Assembly: GCA_029582155.1 (NCBI GenBank)
Contig: CM055896.1
Location: 31,809,109 to 31,873,108, forward strand
Direction: 5' to 3'
DNA from: Panopea generosa
Taxonomy: Eukaryota > Mollusca > Bivalvia > Adapedonta > Hiatellidae
Length of the DNA: 64,000 nt
In this document: positions 11,906 through 26,500 of the stretch, piece by piece
How positions within the stretch are numbered: the first letter of the stretch is position 1
Layout of the letters: each line of letters begins with the position of its first letter
Program-made: the position numbers and the translations under genes
Notes under the pieces: model-generated
Seen by the model: the letters and a program-made list of their open reading frames with translations, nothing else
Told to the model about the DNA's origin: nothing
Database searches by the model: none

Positions 11906-14562
11906 TCGGTGAAAGACTAGTGTTATGATGTTGTTTCTAATACCAAAACGATTTTAGAAATTGAAGTTGTGGTCCGGCTAAAATTGTGGGCAAATTCAGG
12001 GGGCGCTTAACATTTTCGTAGTATATATACAAACTGACGACCGTCTGGATTGTTTCTTCGTATATCATACCAACACAAGATGATGGAAATTAAACATTAG
12101 TTACAATTTTTGCCATATGTAACCAGGAATATGCGAAATACGACTGTTTTCTTTCAACCATTTACAAAAATTATATGTCCCTTTCATCAACACGTGTTTA
12201 GTGGTCTTAAAACATTCTTGTGTCATACAAGTATTGCAACTATTATTAGATATCATTAAACAAATACAAATGGTAATTCCTAGGGTTAATATCAAACTTA
12301 TAAAAACTGATCAATATAGAATACCTTTTACCCTTTCTGTCAATGATTAACACAAATGTGAATTCGAAGATGCATTTCTGTCATTACATAAATGACCAAA
12401 TCATGAGAGCATATGCATAATTTTTTCCGCAGGTGTTTCTTCTAAAGTCAGTGATCCCCATTTTCAGAATAAAGCATATATCAAAAGTTCCACCAGTAGT
12501 ATTGTATTGCAGTGTCCATTTAATATGATATACTAAATAAATCAAAAGTGACATACATTTAACCGAGCAATACGAAAATCACATGAACGTAAAAGTTCTT
12601 ATTTACAAATCATCATTATCAACTGACTGTTTTTCTAGCGGACCGTTTGTCATTTCTTATTTATGTCTGTGTTGAACTTATTGTAGACAATCTTATATTA
12701 TCAGTGTATTTATGCTGCCTTCGGTGCTCTGTCCGTTAAATGCTACCGCTCTTGTTCATTATATATTTAATTTCCTATTTTTACAATTGATGTGAAAACT
12801 GGTGTGTCCAGTTTTGTTAGGTTAGGAGCGCATATTGAATTTGTCAATGTTTGTTTGTAGTGGTTAAATACGTTTTAGTGATTTGCAATATGTCTATCTT
12901 TACTGTTTTTTTAAATACACCAGGTTTGTTTTTCTTTTCAAATACTCACTTAGATTAGACATACAAATATAATTTGATCATAAGTTAGACTCCCTAAGTG
13001 ACATAATTATTAGAAATAATTTTTCAAATCAAGAAAAACGAAATACGCTATACTATCTTAAAATGCTAGTGACACGTACATTTGGTGGAAATCGTGAGTA
13101 TAGAGATAGTATTTGAATGTGATATGGTAATACCGATACATTCAAATTAAGGATTAATTTTAGCGATCTAGCAACTCTGCTGGTATGATGTATTTGTTTC
13201 TGGTGATTTGTGTTTTCGCAACAGTAAAATTGTTCACGGAATTCGAAGTAACTGTATATTGACAACGTTTAGGTTTTGCAGATAAATAATGTGAGTGAAT
13301 ATATAACAAATCAATCATAAAAGGTAAGTATTGTATGATTTCTTTGCATACATCTTTACATGTGACATTACATTTATATAAGTATATATAACATATGTGT
13401 TGGTGACAAAGTAACGGTACGCAACTATCATACTACATCAAGCAACTGTACAATGTACCTGTACATTACATTTGTCTTTATTTTCCTTTTTTCCTATTAA
13501 TTATTTTCTCCATACACATTAATGAGGATCATTCGTATTTATTATTTTTATAACAAAATTCTGGTTCCCCGGTTTGCATATATGCTATTTCTCTTTCCTT
13601 AACGTACCAATAATCTTTAAACGTTCATAAATAGATTTGGCCTCTTTCCTGAAAGAGAAAAAAGGAACATATCATTCAATATCAAGAAATGTGATACATT
13701 TAGGTTAAGAAAAATGTAAGATATAATGAACGGTAGTTGGTTTTCAATGTTACAATAAATAGATGATGCGTCTTCAATGCATGAGCTTCAGGTATTCGAA
13801 GTTTTTGTCAGTTTACTTGCTATTTCTATCAGTTCATATTGATACTAACTCAAAATGATAAATATTTAGCATATTGTGTAAAACATCAGTTATGACAACA
13901 CTTATAAAATTATTTATTATCTGTTTAAATTGTATCGATACTCAATTCTAGTTGCATAGGTCACGTTTAACGATCAACGCCGACTAATGACTGCAGGTGA
14001 TAGTATTCATGTACCTGATTGGATTTTCTTTGCAATATGTTTTGTTTATAGTTGAGAATAATTAAACATACTAATGACATATATATAAGGGTATGGCGTT
14101 TACAAGAGGGTAGTTTGGGTACAGATACGACACACGTATGAGACCGGTGGTCGTCAGAGCAATAACAATACGATCAGATTATGTAAAAACAACATCAAAA
14201 AAGAGCGGTGAGGCACACTAGTTTTTAAAAAAACGAAGGTTAATGACCGAATGACAGTATTGTCTTAAGATAATCTGCCCGAACTTAGTTTGACGTATTT
14301 AAACTGTCAATTTTAGCCAAAATATTCTAGAGACGGGAATGAGCAAAAGTGGCCAGCAGGTTGTTGTTTAATGCTCTGAAAGTATATAAAAGGGAAACAA
14401 CACATGTGTCTGTTTAATACAAATGACTACTTAATAGAGGTTCCCGCTTATACACGTTTGACTTAATATAAAAATGGGCTACATGTTTTTTATACATATA
14501 ATGAAATATATGCTGTTCTCGAGATACTAGCAGAATATATAAAGGGCTTATCGTAATCATAA
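11906..14562. other. Non-coding spacer
   Basis: About 2.7 kb of AT-rich sequence; no supported gene. Short open frames lack family motifs and splice-site support. Confidence 0.4.
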
Positions 14563-14626
14563 GTGCAATAAGGTACCAAGTGTGTATAAAATAAAAAGGC
14601 ACTTGGTACCTTTTTGCACCAATGGA
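14563..14626. repeat. Fold-back repeat sharing the mariner-like terminus
   Basis: Arms gtgcaataaggtaccaagtg (14563-14582) and cacttggtacctttttgcac (14600-14619) pair at 19 of 20 positions around a 17-base loop. The right arm plus 'caatgg' matches the right end of the element at 33176-35287, so this is a terminal relic or a tiny MITE of that family. Confidence 0.65.
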
Positions 14627-17330
14627 TCGATATAGAAGGCTTGCGTAATCTACTCTCGTGCATATTTTGATTATATTGAGCTTGACTACTTTTGCATTTA
14701 GCTCTCGATATATATTATTTTTAAACTGTACATTGAATATTATGTATTGTTAAAATAATCAAAACTTTGCAACAAACACTATTGAGCTAACTGACAACAT
14801 GTTTGTTTTCGTGAAGCTGCATGTTTAGTTACTCGCAACATTCGCAATTTCATAAGAACATATTTTCCACAAAAATTAATCTGAATAACTCTTAAGAATA
14901 CATTACAGAAACAGTCAATGACACTCTGTTTTTGTTTATTTTTACTTTACCAGTTCCATCACTTGTATTCAGTTATATTATGTATGTTTATATAATGCAT
15001 TTATTATTGTAATGATTCAAAAGAGCTGACTATTGCTATTATAAACGTAACTGTTTCTGTAACATGTCCCACTTTAAACATAACCAAACAACATTAATGC
15101 ATAGTTTAAAATACATTTATCTTTTCTTGTCAATACATCTAAAATTGTTTGATAAACATAATTCCTAATTGAACATATTATACAATAACCATTATGTGGT
15201 TAAAGTTTAGATGGCACATTTTGAGTTATCATCCAAATTTGGCCAACACAAGTCCTCTTGAGCTAACACAGTTTGTGATTTTTGCATCAAACGAATGGAT
15301 TTGCAAATTATTTTGTTTTATGATATTTTTTTCTTATATGTCTCCGATTGTAAATCAATTAATCAAACATATTTTTTATGTTTGACATAGAATGGTCATC
15401 ATCCATATCAAAGTTACTTCTTTATGTGTCTTTGTATAACTTATATTCCTACCATGTGTAGTTAAAATAAGTACACTATCCTTTTTGTGAAAATCTTCGA
15501 AAACGTTCTATTCGTTACAAAAGTATTTTATGGTTGAAATATAATGTTTTTAACATTTTGTCAAGTTTACTTTGGAACAGAGAATATTAAATCCAGAGAA
15601 AAATTATTAAAGAAATGTAAAAATATAAGAATTATAACATGTAGCATTAATCTTGTTTCCAAAATATAAGCAACATATTTTATGAAAAAGTTTTTTATCA
15701 AAAACACAAAACCGTTATGTTGGCTTAAATGCTCAAAAGAAAATATGTGTTATTTTACCATGTGTGTGCCTGTATGTGAGTGAAACTATTTTTATATTAC
15801 TTGAAAAATTGGGTGGTTGGGGTGTGGGACAAAACATATCAAACACTTAATTGTACAATTAAAGCTATTGACATATCCTGTCATACTTACCAAGTTATAT
15901 ATATAAAGGGAGGTAATTAAATTCACAATAAATTCACAATTTACGATTTTTGGGATATTTTCAGATGCTCATTCACAATGCATAATATATATGGAGATAA
16001 TTATTTGTGAATAACCAAGACATAAATGTACAGACCAGACTACGGCAAGTGCGCCTAGCTACAATGTAAATCATAGATACAATATCAAGGCCTCTGCCAA
16101 ACCAATAAATTTGGTGTCTATCATGACTTATATGCTATGGAATTACATGCAACACATCTGGACAGGGTGGACAAATTTACATACATGAACTTATAGCTTT
16201 ATATGAGTAGGATCCAGTTAAGGATTCATGACTACTCACATACTATATAAACTCCCTTTATGTAATAAAATGCATATCAATTCACTGTATCTTCATGATC
16301 CAACGGATTTCTAAATTTGTCCTTTATATAGAATACACCGTTACCATGGACATTACACAAAAATGTGTTCATGTGTTTTTCGAGTTTATTTTAGTAATTA
16401 TTAATTGTCACTGATAAAAATGGTCATTCTTACACAAATTAATTTTATTACTGTAAAACTATATTTTTTTATAATAATAAAACGTATTTAATTAATTTGT
16501 TGTTGCCCATGGTAAATCAATGTATATTCCGAAAACAAAATTATAATAATTTTTCAGACTGATCAGGGAGGTGTGGACCGTCTGTGATCCTCAAAATAGG
16601 ACACAATTAGGTTTCAATTCTTTGAACCAATCTGAATTTGCGGACTCTGTACCAGATCAAAATCATCGACTCAGTTTGCTTTATATCAATATTGCACATA
16701 CTTGAGATTTTGGCACAATTTGTGTAATATACGTATTGTAACATGAATGTGATAATAGTTGCATAGTGCAGTGTAACAGAAGAAAGAAATCACCTGACAA
16801 AATCAAAACAAAGGGAAATTTTCGTTTGTAGGCATCACAATATAGGTTGAGCATTGATGGTAATATAGTTAAATGGTTCTGAAAAAAACTCTGATATGCC
16901 GTACTAGTCCTCGTTTTTAACAGTAACGAGTTTTTTTTTCTTGCGACCTTTCGGTCCATATAGCCAACCTCAATATATACGAGGCTTAGTTTCGGCACTT
17001 ATTAAGGCTTTATAATATTTTGTTTTATTTTGAAACAGAGATATTCATATCTTAAACAACTATCTGTATACTGTTTGTCTTTCGATGTTGAGTTTGTGAT
17101 TTCGGCAATATATGTCCTTCGTTAATGAAATTTTAGTAGTGCTACTGTCACAATTTTGTGCGTAGTAATGGCGGCTTCAAGTATTCCGTTAGAATAGACT
17201 TTAAACTATTTATAAACAGTAGTCAAGTATCCATAGGAATAAATGACTTCGTTAATAATTACATATTCAAAAGCATTATTTTTTTTTGTTTTGTATGTAT
17301 TTTGTTTATCAGTTTGATATCTGGTTTCAG
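14627..17330. other. Non-coding: spacer or first intron of the receptor gene
   Basis: The N-terminal half of the first lectin-like domain should lie upstream of 17331. No NLA-GK-T-QS type exon, signal peptide exon or other coding signal was found here. Confidence 0.4.
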
Positions 17331-17555
17331 TAAATTTCCAAACGGTTAAAATAACTGTCGAAAACGACAACAGCAGACCACCCATTTCATCATCAGTTAC
17401 CAGCCAACATACGTGTTATTCTTATTCTGGTATGATCCCATCCAGTAAAACAATAGAAGTGACATGTAACCAGCCACTGATGAAAAACCAAGTCAGGGTC
17501 AGTTTAGAGGGTAAACCAAAACAACTTGTCATATGTGATATCAGGGTTTATGGAG
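17331..17555 (+). CDS. Receptor exon: C-terminal half of a lectin-like domain
   Basis: After tggtttcag the phase-1 frame reads NFQTVKITVENDN, then IEVTCNQPL and KQLVICDIRVYG, ending at gtaac. It resembles the second half of fucolectin/discoidin-type domains, whose last strand carries the closing Cys. The first half is not in the window. Confidence 0.75.
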
Positions 17556-20500
17556 GTAACAAATTTTTTCATTGAAGTTCTCTATAAACATAGTACATGA
17601 CGCCAATAAATACAATACATTCACAAAAATACAGAACAAAACAACTTGAATATGTATTAATACTGTACATAATGTATAGCAATGAACTATATCTAAGAGA
17701 AGCAAACCCTATAAAAAGGGTATGTTCATAAAGAAATATTAAATATGTTCACTTATAAAGATTGGTAATAGAAACACCATTTATTTTGCTGCAAATATAT
17801 AAGTTGATCAAGTATTTCAATAAATAATATTCTATGTTTTATTTGTCACTGTGTTGTTTTTTTCATTAAAAGAAGTAATGTGGCGAAAACAATATTAAAT
17901 TAAACTATTAAAGTTGCATACTTTTATTTTAGTAAACCTATTCAGTATCCAATATAATCGTTCTTGAATAATGACATTTTGATATGATGTGTTATAGCAA
18001 TGGCACAATGTATGTATTTATGTCTAAGGTTTATAGCTTATTAGCTATAGTTTTGTAACTCTATTATTTGTTCTTTGTTGTTCAACATAGCTCATTCCAA
18101 ATATGTAGACGACTTGATGAAATATATATACATGTGTATATATATACATGTATATCAAACATGCGTCAGTGCAAACGTATCATTGCGTAATGTTTGTTAT
18201 GTACATTCAAAGTTAAGTCAAAATTAGCAATTTTAATTGGAACTTAATATGTTCAACATACATGTCGCTTTTGTTTAAAGAATATGCAATGTGATTACAA
18301 CAACAGTATGTTCGATTTTGAGTTTCTTTTATTGTGCTGTTTATTTTCAGCATTTTCGCAAGATATAGTAGGTGATTAAAAAATGTCTTATCTCTACAGT
18401 AACTGTTCCTTTAGTTAGCCTTTCCAAATAATATATTTAAGGAAAGAATTTGGCTTGTGGTAAGCAAACACGTCAAAGTACGTACGGCGGATCTGATTCC
18501 GTATCCACATTAACGGTAGATGGTGTGATTGGACATTCTCCTAATGAATGTAGCGCTACAGAGCAACAAAACCAACCATGGTGGAGTATTGACCTTGGCC
18601 ATATAATGAGTATAAAAGCTGTACACATTACAACATATACAGATGGTAAGCATCACACGTGTGTACATATGTTTCTTAAGTATTTCGTGGAATTTTCAAT
18701 TGGGCTTTCACAAGTAAATGTCAAAACTCTATTAATTACTCTTTAATCAGTAGTATTAGTATTATGGTTTGGCATTAATTGGAGATAGTTTGATACCATA
18801 TGTTTAGGTAATATAATACATGAATATAATTTTACAACTATTACAAAAGAAGAATGCATGAGCGAAGTGATTCCAGAAGGACGCCTGCAGCAAAAATCTA
18901 GTTTCGTATTACTAACTTCAATTTTAACATACAATAAATTTCTAAGAAGCCCGAAGCAAGTAAATAACACAAACGTCTAAAGTTAATACTTTACAGAAAC
19001 ATGTTGTAACCAATGAAATTTGAATTTTCGAACTATATGTATCGGCACTTCTATACACTCGTTTGAAAACTGAATGACTGTACAAAGAAATGTCAATTAT
19101 TTGCGTATGTTGTACAATACAATCCGTATTATATACAATATATCAATGATAAAAATAATAAATTTATGTAGCTGTTTAAAAATTATCCAGCTCATGCTAA
19201 ATGATTTAGATACATATTAAATTAACTTAACAACATTAGATTAAAAGTAAATTGTCGTTAAACTCAATTTTATTTTGATACACGAAATGTCTCATTACAA
19301 TGTTGTGCTACGGCTTAACATTTTTCAGTAGGGTTATTGAACTTCCAAATGCAAGCAAGAAATGATTTTAGTGACACATGGATAACAATTCATGATGACA
19401 CAGAGAAGACTTCCCCAACACGAAACATCACCTTATTTATACAAGCACGTATTAACCTGAGACTGTATAGTCCGGAACAATTTGTGAAGCTTATAGTATG
19501 TGAAGTTGAAATATTCGGGGGTATGTTGACGTTTATCAAGTATAATAAACAAAACTGAGCAATGTATTCATGTTGTTATTCATGTTATAATTACACCAAG
19601 TAAAATGATATATATGATATAATACATATTTGCATACATTTTATCACATTGTGGTGCTGGCATTTATATGAGCTAATTAACAGAATGTACATCTGGTAGA
19701 TGGGGTCCAGATTATGATTTTCTTTGTGGGAACTGTATCAACTTAGAAGCGTGTAGTGGCCAAACAGGACATTGTCCACATGGGTGTCAGGATGGATACG
19801 AAGACACTATAACATGTAAAACAGGTATTAACAATTGTTTTTACTTGATATAGAGTCATCTTCGAAAACGCTGTGATAAATAGTATCAAGATGTATATAA
19901 ATATGATATTGTTATTGTCAAACATCGAAGGAATCTACATGTATACATCAATGAACAGATAATTTGCAAGGACTTCTCTGCCTATTCAATTAATTCATAT
20001 CAAATAATCAAATAATGTATAATATGTGACACCTATAGCTCAAGGTTTGAATTTGTAACATGCGGTAATGGAACATATGGCTCAAAATGTAAAGAAACAT
20101 GTGGAAGTTGTAAAGACCGTTTTCCATGTCAGAAGAATAATGGTTTATGCTCGAGAGGTTGTGCGCCAGGTTGGAGTGGTGACACTTATATTGAAGTAAG
20201 TGCTTCACATTAACAGTTCATAACATAATTTAAAGACAATTTAAAAATAGAGTACACAATATCGACGATTTCAGCTTGTCAGATTATTATTTTGTTTGAT
20301 TACTAGCCATGAAGCTTCACCAATTCGGTTCGTACCTTAGCTAACATACCAAAATCAATAATATACACCATGTTTGATAGTATATTTAATTTACCTATAT
20401 CCTCTGAAGTATATACATGTATTGAATTGCAATTTCAGTTTAATCCGTTTTAAAATTTTATCTTTTTTTGATATCTTATTTTGCTTTACTTATAAACAAT

Positions 20501-23500
20501 ATAAATGACATCAGAATTAGCTGATATGTGAAGTCATTTTCAGTTTCAGATTAAACGTATAACCAAATGGAGGGTCCAAGTTATGTTGGATTGTATCCAT
20601 ATATTCGTGCAGTATCTTTATTATCTACATTTCACCACAGACTTTGTCGATTAGACCCTAACTCGGTCATACAATTCATGTCAGTATGTTTGTCAGTTCC
20701 TTGCAGTAGGAACGTGTTTCGTTATCAGGAATATGAATTTGTATATGAGTATCTTGTCGTCCAGTATTGTGTGTAATGTATCAAACCTAAACAAATGTAT
20801 GTTGAAAACAAACATAACTCTCATTTAATATACATAAAAATAAACCAATTAACGACAGTTAGCACAATTTGATGTACAGTATTAGCGTTAATGTGTATGC
20901 ATAACATATTGGTAACTCATATTATGTAGTATAGTGAGTATATGACATTACCGTTTCATGTTAATATATAGAATGTGTGTCTGGCACGTTTGGTGATGAC
21001 TGCCGTCAGAATTGTAGCGAACACTGTAAAGGTGGATACGATTACTGTAGTAACGATAACGGTACTTGCGAACAGCTAAGTGAGGCGGGATGGAAGGGAA
21101 TGATGTGTGACCAAGGTAGGTGTAACAAAATCTAAAATTATTTTATGTGTAGGTATTAAAGGTTGTAAATATGGAAGATCCTAAAATGTTCTAAATTCCA
21201 TATTTGATCATGACTTTTAAAATTTAAAAAAACAAACCTGTATTTACAAAAGAATATCGATTTAAACATGCCAAATTAGTATTTTGAAAAGAGATTTCCT
21301 TACTTGCGCTTCCCGCCTAGACTAAAATTAAATAAATTCCCTGCTAACAATTTTAACATATATTGTGACATATTAAATGAGTAATCTAGTTTCATTTTGA
21401 TTGTGATTTGATCCGTATTACAAGTTTACACGTAGTAAATCTACTGTCAAACGGAATCAGTAGTATTAAATCATTAGTAAGCGAAAGTGTAAATGAATGA
21501 AAATTTTAAACCTTTAAATATAATAAAAGTCAATGACATTTTTTTGTCGTTCCTAACGGTATATTTGTGTAAATGAATATGTTACCAATATACTTTGCAT
21601 ATAACAAATACAATCAACCATGAACACATACTAAGGATGTAGCTGTAGTGTACTTTGTTCCAGCAGCATGTCATTAGTAATTAATATCAATTATACCTTC
21701 ATCAACATAGCCTAATTAGCAATAAAGATAACTATAAAAATCTAAATTACTGACGCTAACAATATCGTATACTTACATGTAGCATAGGTTTGAGTGTACA
21801 GACATTCGACGTCCAAAACATTTAGAATAATTTAGAATGGATGTGTAATTTCAAAACGATGTCCAATGTTCAAACCGCTGTACTTTTGGTAATGGTCATC
21901 GGTATAAACATATTCGCAGTCTTTAAGTTTAATGTTCCTTTGTTGATTGTTTACAGAATGTGAAAATGGAAGTTTTGGAGAGAATTGCCTCCAGATTTGT
22001 GGTCATTGCTTACATGGTCCATGTGACAGAGTCGCTGGTAACTGTATCGCTGGTTGTATGGCGGGGTACAAACATACAACACGTTGTATTGATGGTAACT
22101 TAATTATATCAATACTAACATTACTGGTATAAATGGCTTCTAAGCTATGTTGATGGTCTAGTGATAAACTACCATAGTCATGGAATTACATGTATGATAA
22201 TATTTTAATGATTTTGGCACCTCAATTTTTAATAAAACATTGTATCAAAATATAAAAGAGCACGCCCACTGATGTTAAGACAATACCGATACGACGTTGT
22301 TTTAGCGTATGTTGTTCATATTAGTTGCTGAAATTTACGCTTTCAATCAGACACATCAATATCAAATCAACAGTAATGATGTCAACTTTATCATTTTTAG
22401 CTTTAAGATCTAATTATCAATTCATTTTTCATTACATGCGGGTTATTAATGATAAATATACTGTATCTAATCAATCCTTTTTCAAACATACGCAGTAATT
22501 GCTTGTTGTTGCAGAATGTCTAAACGGGTCTTATGGAATGAAGAGTGAAAATACTTGTAGCGAAAACTGTCAAGATAAATCATACTGTAATAAAGACGAT
22601 GGCCTATGTGAATGTAAGGTAGGGTGGAGAGGTGGAAAATGCAACCAAGGTAATCATATAATTAATAAATGTATGTGCAATTACAAATAACAAGCTCTGT
22701 TGTCTATTCCAATTAACAATGGACTATACATTTTCGTGATTAACATAGAATGTCTGTAGACACTAATGAAGATAAACAGATGTGTTTTACTTATGATTTT
22801 GGGGCTAGTTTCTTGCCTTATAACATATGTAAAGCAGCTGTGAAACCCTCAAGACTTCAGCCGTATATGTCCAATGGTGATTCCTTTGAAATCCTGGGAC
22901 ATAGTGCCACGTTGAGTGATTTGGTCTGCAGTAAAATTGAGATACAAGCCGATGGCAGAACAACAACAACACCTCAACCCGATACCATTGAAGTGTTTCA
23001 GGACTTTTCTCGTAAAATCAGGCCTCAGGATTTGGCCTCTGTGTGCAGAAAATGACTCTTTAATGTCAACAAGGGATTTAGACAAAGTCTTATTGAAAAC
23101 AATGTAGATGCCATGACATTGCCCAGAGTCAAATTAGTACTGCCAGCGAAGAGTTATCAGAGCACTACAAATGAAAGCTTAGAATTGTTAAATAATGGAG
23201 CTTTTGATGTGTATAATGGATTGTTTAATTTGAAATATTGGAGTACTGGTACTACATTTCATATCAACCATGACTTTAATGGCGGCCGCATGCCTTGTGC
23301 TGCATTTGCTGGCATGATGAATCAATCCTGTAATAAAACCAGTTTAACCTTGGCAACAAAACTACCACTATTGGCATGGGGAATTCAGGCCAATATGGCG
23401 ACTCAAGGTAACCGATTTCCCATATTGCCTGCCCCTATTACTTTGTTTCGCTTTAAACCTATGTGTACACCGATGGGAATGGCACAGCGCATGGCTCAGT

Positions 23501-26500
23501 TTAAATGTACCTATAGTACAACCATTAAGTTTCATTTCCCTCCCCATCCAGGAATTGAAATGCTGTTTAAAGGACATTAGGGAATATTGAACAATTATCC
23601 TCATAAAGATCCCTATGACAATTGTCAATCCAGTGCCAAGAGATTTTGTTTTGGTGTTCATGCAGAAGATTTTGTTATTCCTCTGACAAGTTATGATACT
23701 TTTGACAATAAGAAAACATCAGATTTACCGGTGGGCGATGCCAGTAAACTCTTTGATGAATTTGATGAATTGTATCATTGCAGATATGGACAAGAATTGT
23801 ATCACCACCAGCAATGGAAATGTAGCCAAAAGAGGTTACATTAAATATGTTTATGACAATTGTCTTAAACCCAAATTGAATTTCAATTCGAACGCTTATG
23901 CGGTGATGGTGAATAGTACCTATAAAGATGACAAAGGAATTCTGGAACATTATAAAGATTATGATTTTGGCTATCCCAACAAAATAGCTACAATATTTCC
24001 AAATTATATGGAACTGATGATTCCTGGTAGTCAATTCTCTTGGATTCAAAGTAATTAATCTGGATTGGATTTAAAAAGAAGATTCCTCTCCTATATGAGT
24101 TCAGAAGATAAACAGGATTTTATGGAATTTAATTATCAATCCATTTATCCAAAACAACAACATCAACTGATTGCAGCAGATGAACAGAGCATTATTTACA
24201 AAGGTTCCATTAAAGCCATAATGATGGATATCTGGATTTCCAACAGATCCAACAAGATATGGGAAGTTGACTTGAATATTAGTCCTGAAACCAGTTTTAC
24301 TAATAATTCTATTAACATTATTGCCAAGGTCAGTATTATCAAAGGAGAATTGATCACTCAATTTACCAGAGGACAGCAAACCATATTGCAGATTCATGGA
24401 TCACCTATATGTCTTTTTATTAAGGATTATCAATTGGATGAAACGACCACTTATATTTATGAGAAAAAGGTTCAGGGATTGCAATATATCATTTCAGATA
24501 TTGATAAGGAACATAATAACTTTACCAGGAAAATCAGCAGAAATAAAGATATGGCTATCAGTAATAAAACAGATATTCTGGAACTACAATTGGTTACGCA
24601 TTCAGCTACTTATGACAGTAGTACAGAAACTAAAAGAGCTGAACAATATCTCATGAATATGGACCGAGTCACTACTCTTGAAAATAAAGTAGATATACTG
24701 ACCAGACAATTGGATCAAACCCAAGCCAAATTGGTCACTCAGGGTATTTGAAGCTGCTAATCCGAATACAGATCAAGCCTTGCAAGATGCAGTTAAGATT
24801 TTAATGTCTGATATGGTGGATGTGAAAGAGAAAATAGAGACTATTAATGAAGGAACTTGGGGAGGATTACAGGTCAGTTACAATACGGGTCGATTCCCTT
24901 ATGGCATGGTGGATAATCCTTATCTCCATGGATCTGCAGCTACGAAAAGGAAATAATTGATATGATATTGGGGAAAAAAATAAAAGACAATGATAACCAT
25001 CAATATCAGTGTTCATTTTGTTTTCTTTTATTACCCCTTTTTCAATTTCTATAGGTAACAAATGAAGACATGGTTTCTTTAGTTGAAAAATCATCAATAT
25101 ATCTTAACATTTTCAGATGTACTGCATAAAGTGATTTTTCTCATCAAATTCTGAGGAGATACTCTTCAGATATCCACTGGTCATTTCCTTGTCATAGGCT
25201 TCTTCTGTAAACATCAATAGAATCACGTAGTTATTAAGTTCTGCATCATGAAAAATACAACTTGGATTGTTCCTACTCGTTTTTTTTGCGCATTGAAACA
25301 TTGATTTTGTGTTCTGATCTTAAGAATGTTCTGACGGTACCTACGGCATCTGCTGCTTAAGAACATGTGGAAATTGTAACGGAGGAATTGCAAACTGTGA
25401 AAAGTTAACAGAGGCCTATGTACTTGCGTGTGCCGGAGGATTTGTTGGATATGGCTGTATCAAAGGTACTAATTTATGTAATACTATACATTAAAAAATA
25501 TTATTATTTTAAAGGCTTAATACACAATCAACACATGCCATACATATTCTAAACTTTATTATTATAGTAATGGGGATGTGTATTATAGTAATTGGCTTAC
25601 AGAGAGAGAGGACTTACATGTACATATAAAATAACAATAAATATGTTATAATGAGTCTCACAACAGTCTTCCCATAGACGCTATAATTCATCATTAAAAT
25701 TCAATAAATTGTCTCAGAGACGAAGTAACTAAAACAATAACCCTTAATATCGAAGTTTAATATTAAGTTTCCCATGCACGTGTTTACTACAAATACTAAA
25801 AAAAGGTGGGTTGATCATTAATTTTCTTCGTGTACAAGAAACACTTCATACACTAACTACTGATTTTGTTAGCTTTTAAAAATCATCTCATTTTCAAACA
25901 GAAACACTGATAAAAGCCACCAAATAAACACGCAAACGCAAATATAAATCACACACAAATCACACGCAAAACGAAAAACGATTGAAAAGCTTGAAACTAT
26001 TTAACTATTTCACAAGTGATATTATATTTGGATATACAGGCCGACGATCTCATTTTACATGTTTTTAGTGGAATTATACATAAATATCGCTTTTGTTGCG
26101 ACAAATGTAGATATTTCGCTTAAAAATGGGGAGTTCATGTTTAAATATCAGATAAGGCTTCCGATTTTCCGTCATATTTGTTTTTTGCCTCGTAACAATA
26201 ATAATGTAACCAAATATAGTCATACTCGATTATATAGCGTTTGTCCGTAAGCATACACGATATACATACATGTTTATATAGTATCATATCCTGTTATACA
26301 GAAAATACACATGGCCTTGATTACGAATATATATTGTAACTCTCCCAGCGTCGTCTTCTCCACAAGCAGCCATTGTCGGTGGTGTATCCGCTGCTGCTGC
26401 AGTTGTTGTTGCTGTTGTTGTGATTATGTGGATTTTAAAACGCAGACATCAGAAAATGAGGTAAGCAAAGTAGTAGCGTTTTAATATACAAATATCAATG

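Noticed and set aside
20567..20776. 69-codon frame in the receptor intron as an exon
   Set aside because: It lacks the EGF Cys pattern and the phase 1-1 borders of neighbouring exons.
22849..24397. Minus-strand frames of 78-124 codons opposite the virus-like block
   Set aside because: The plus-strand reading is continuous in composition over the whole block; the minus frames are its mirror and lack consistency.
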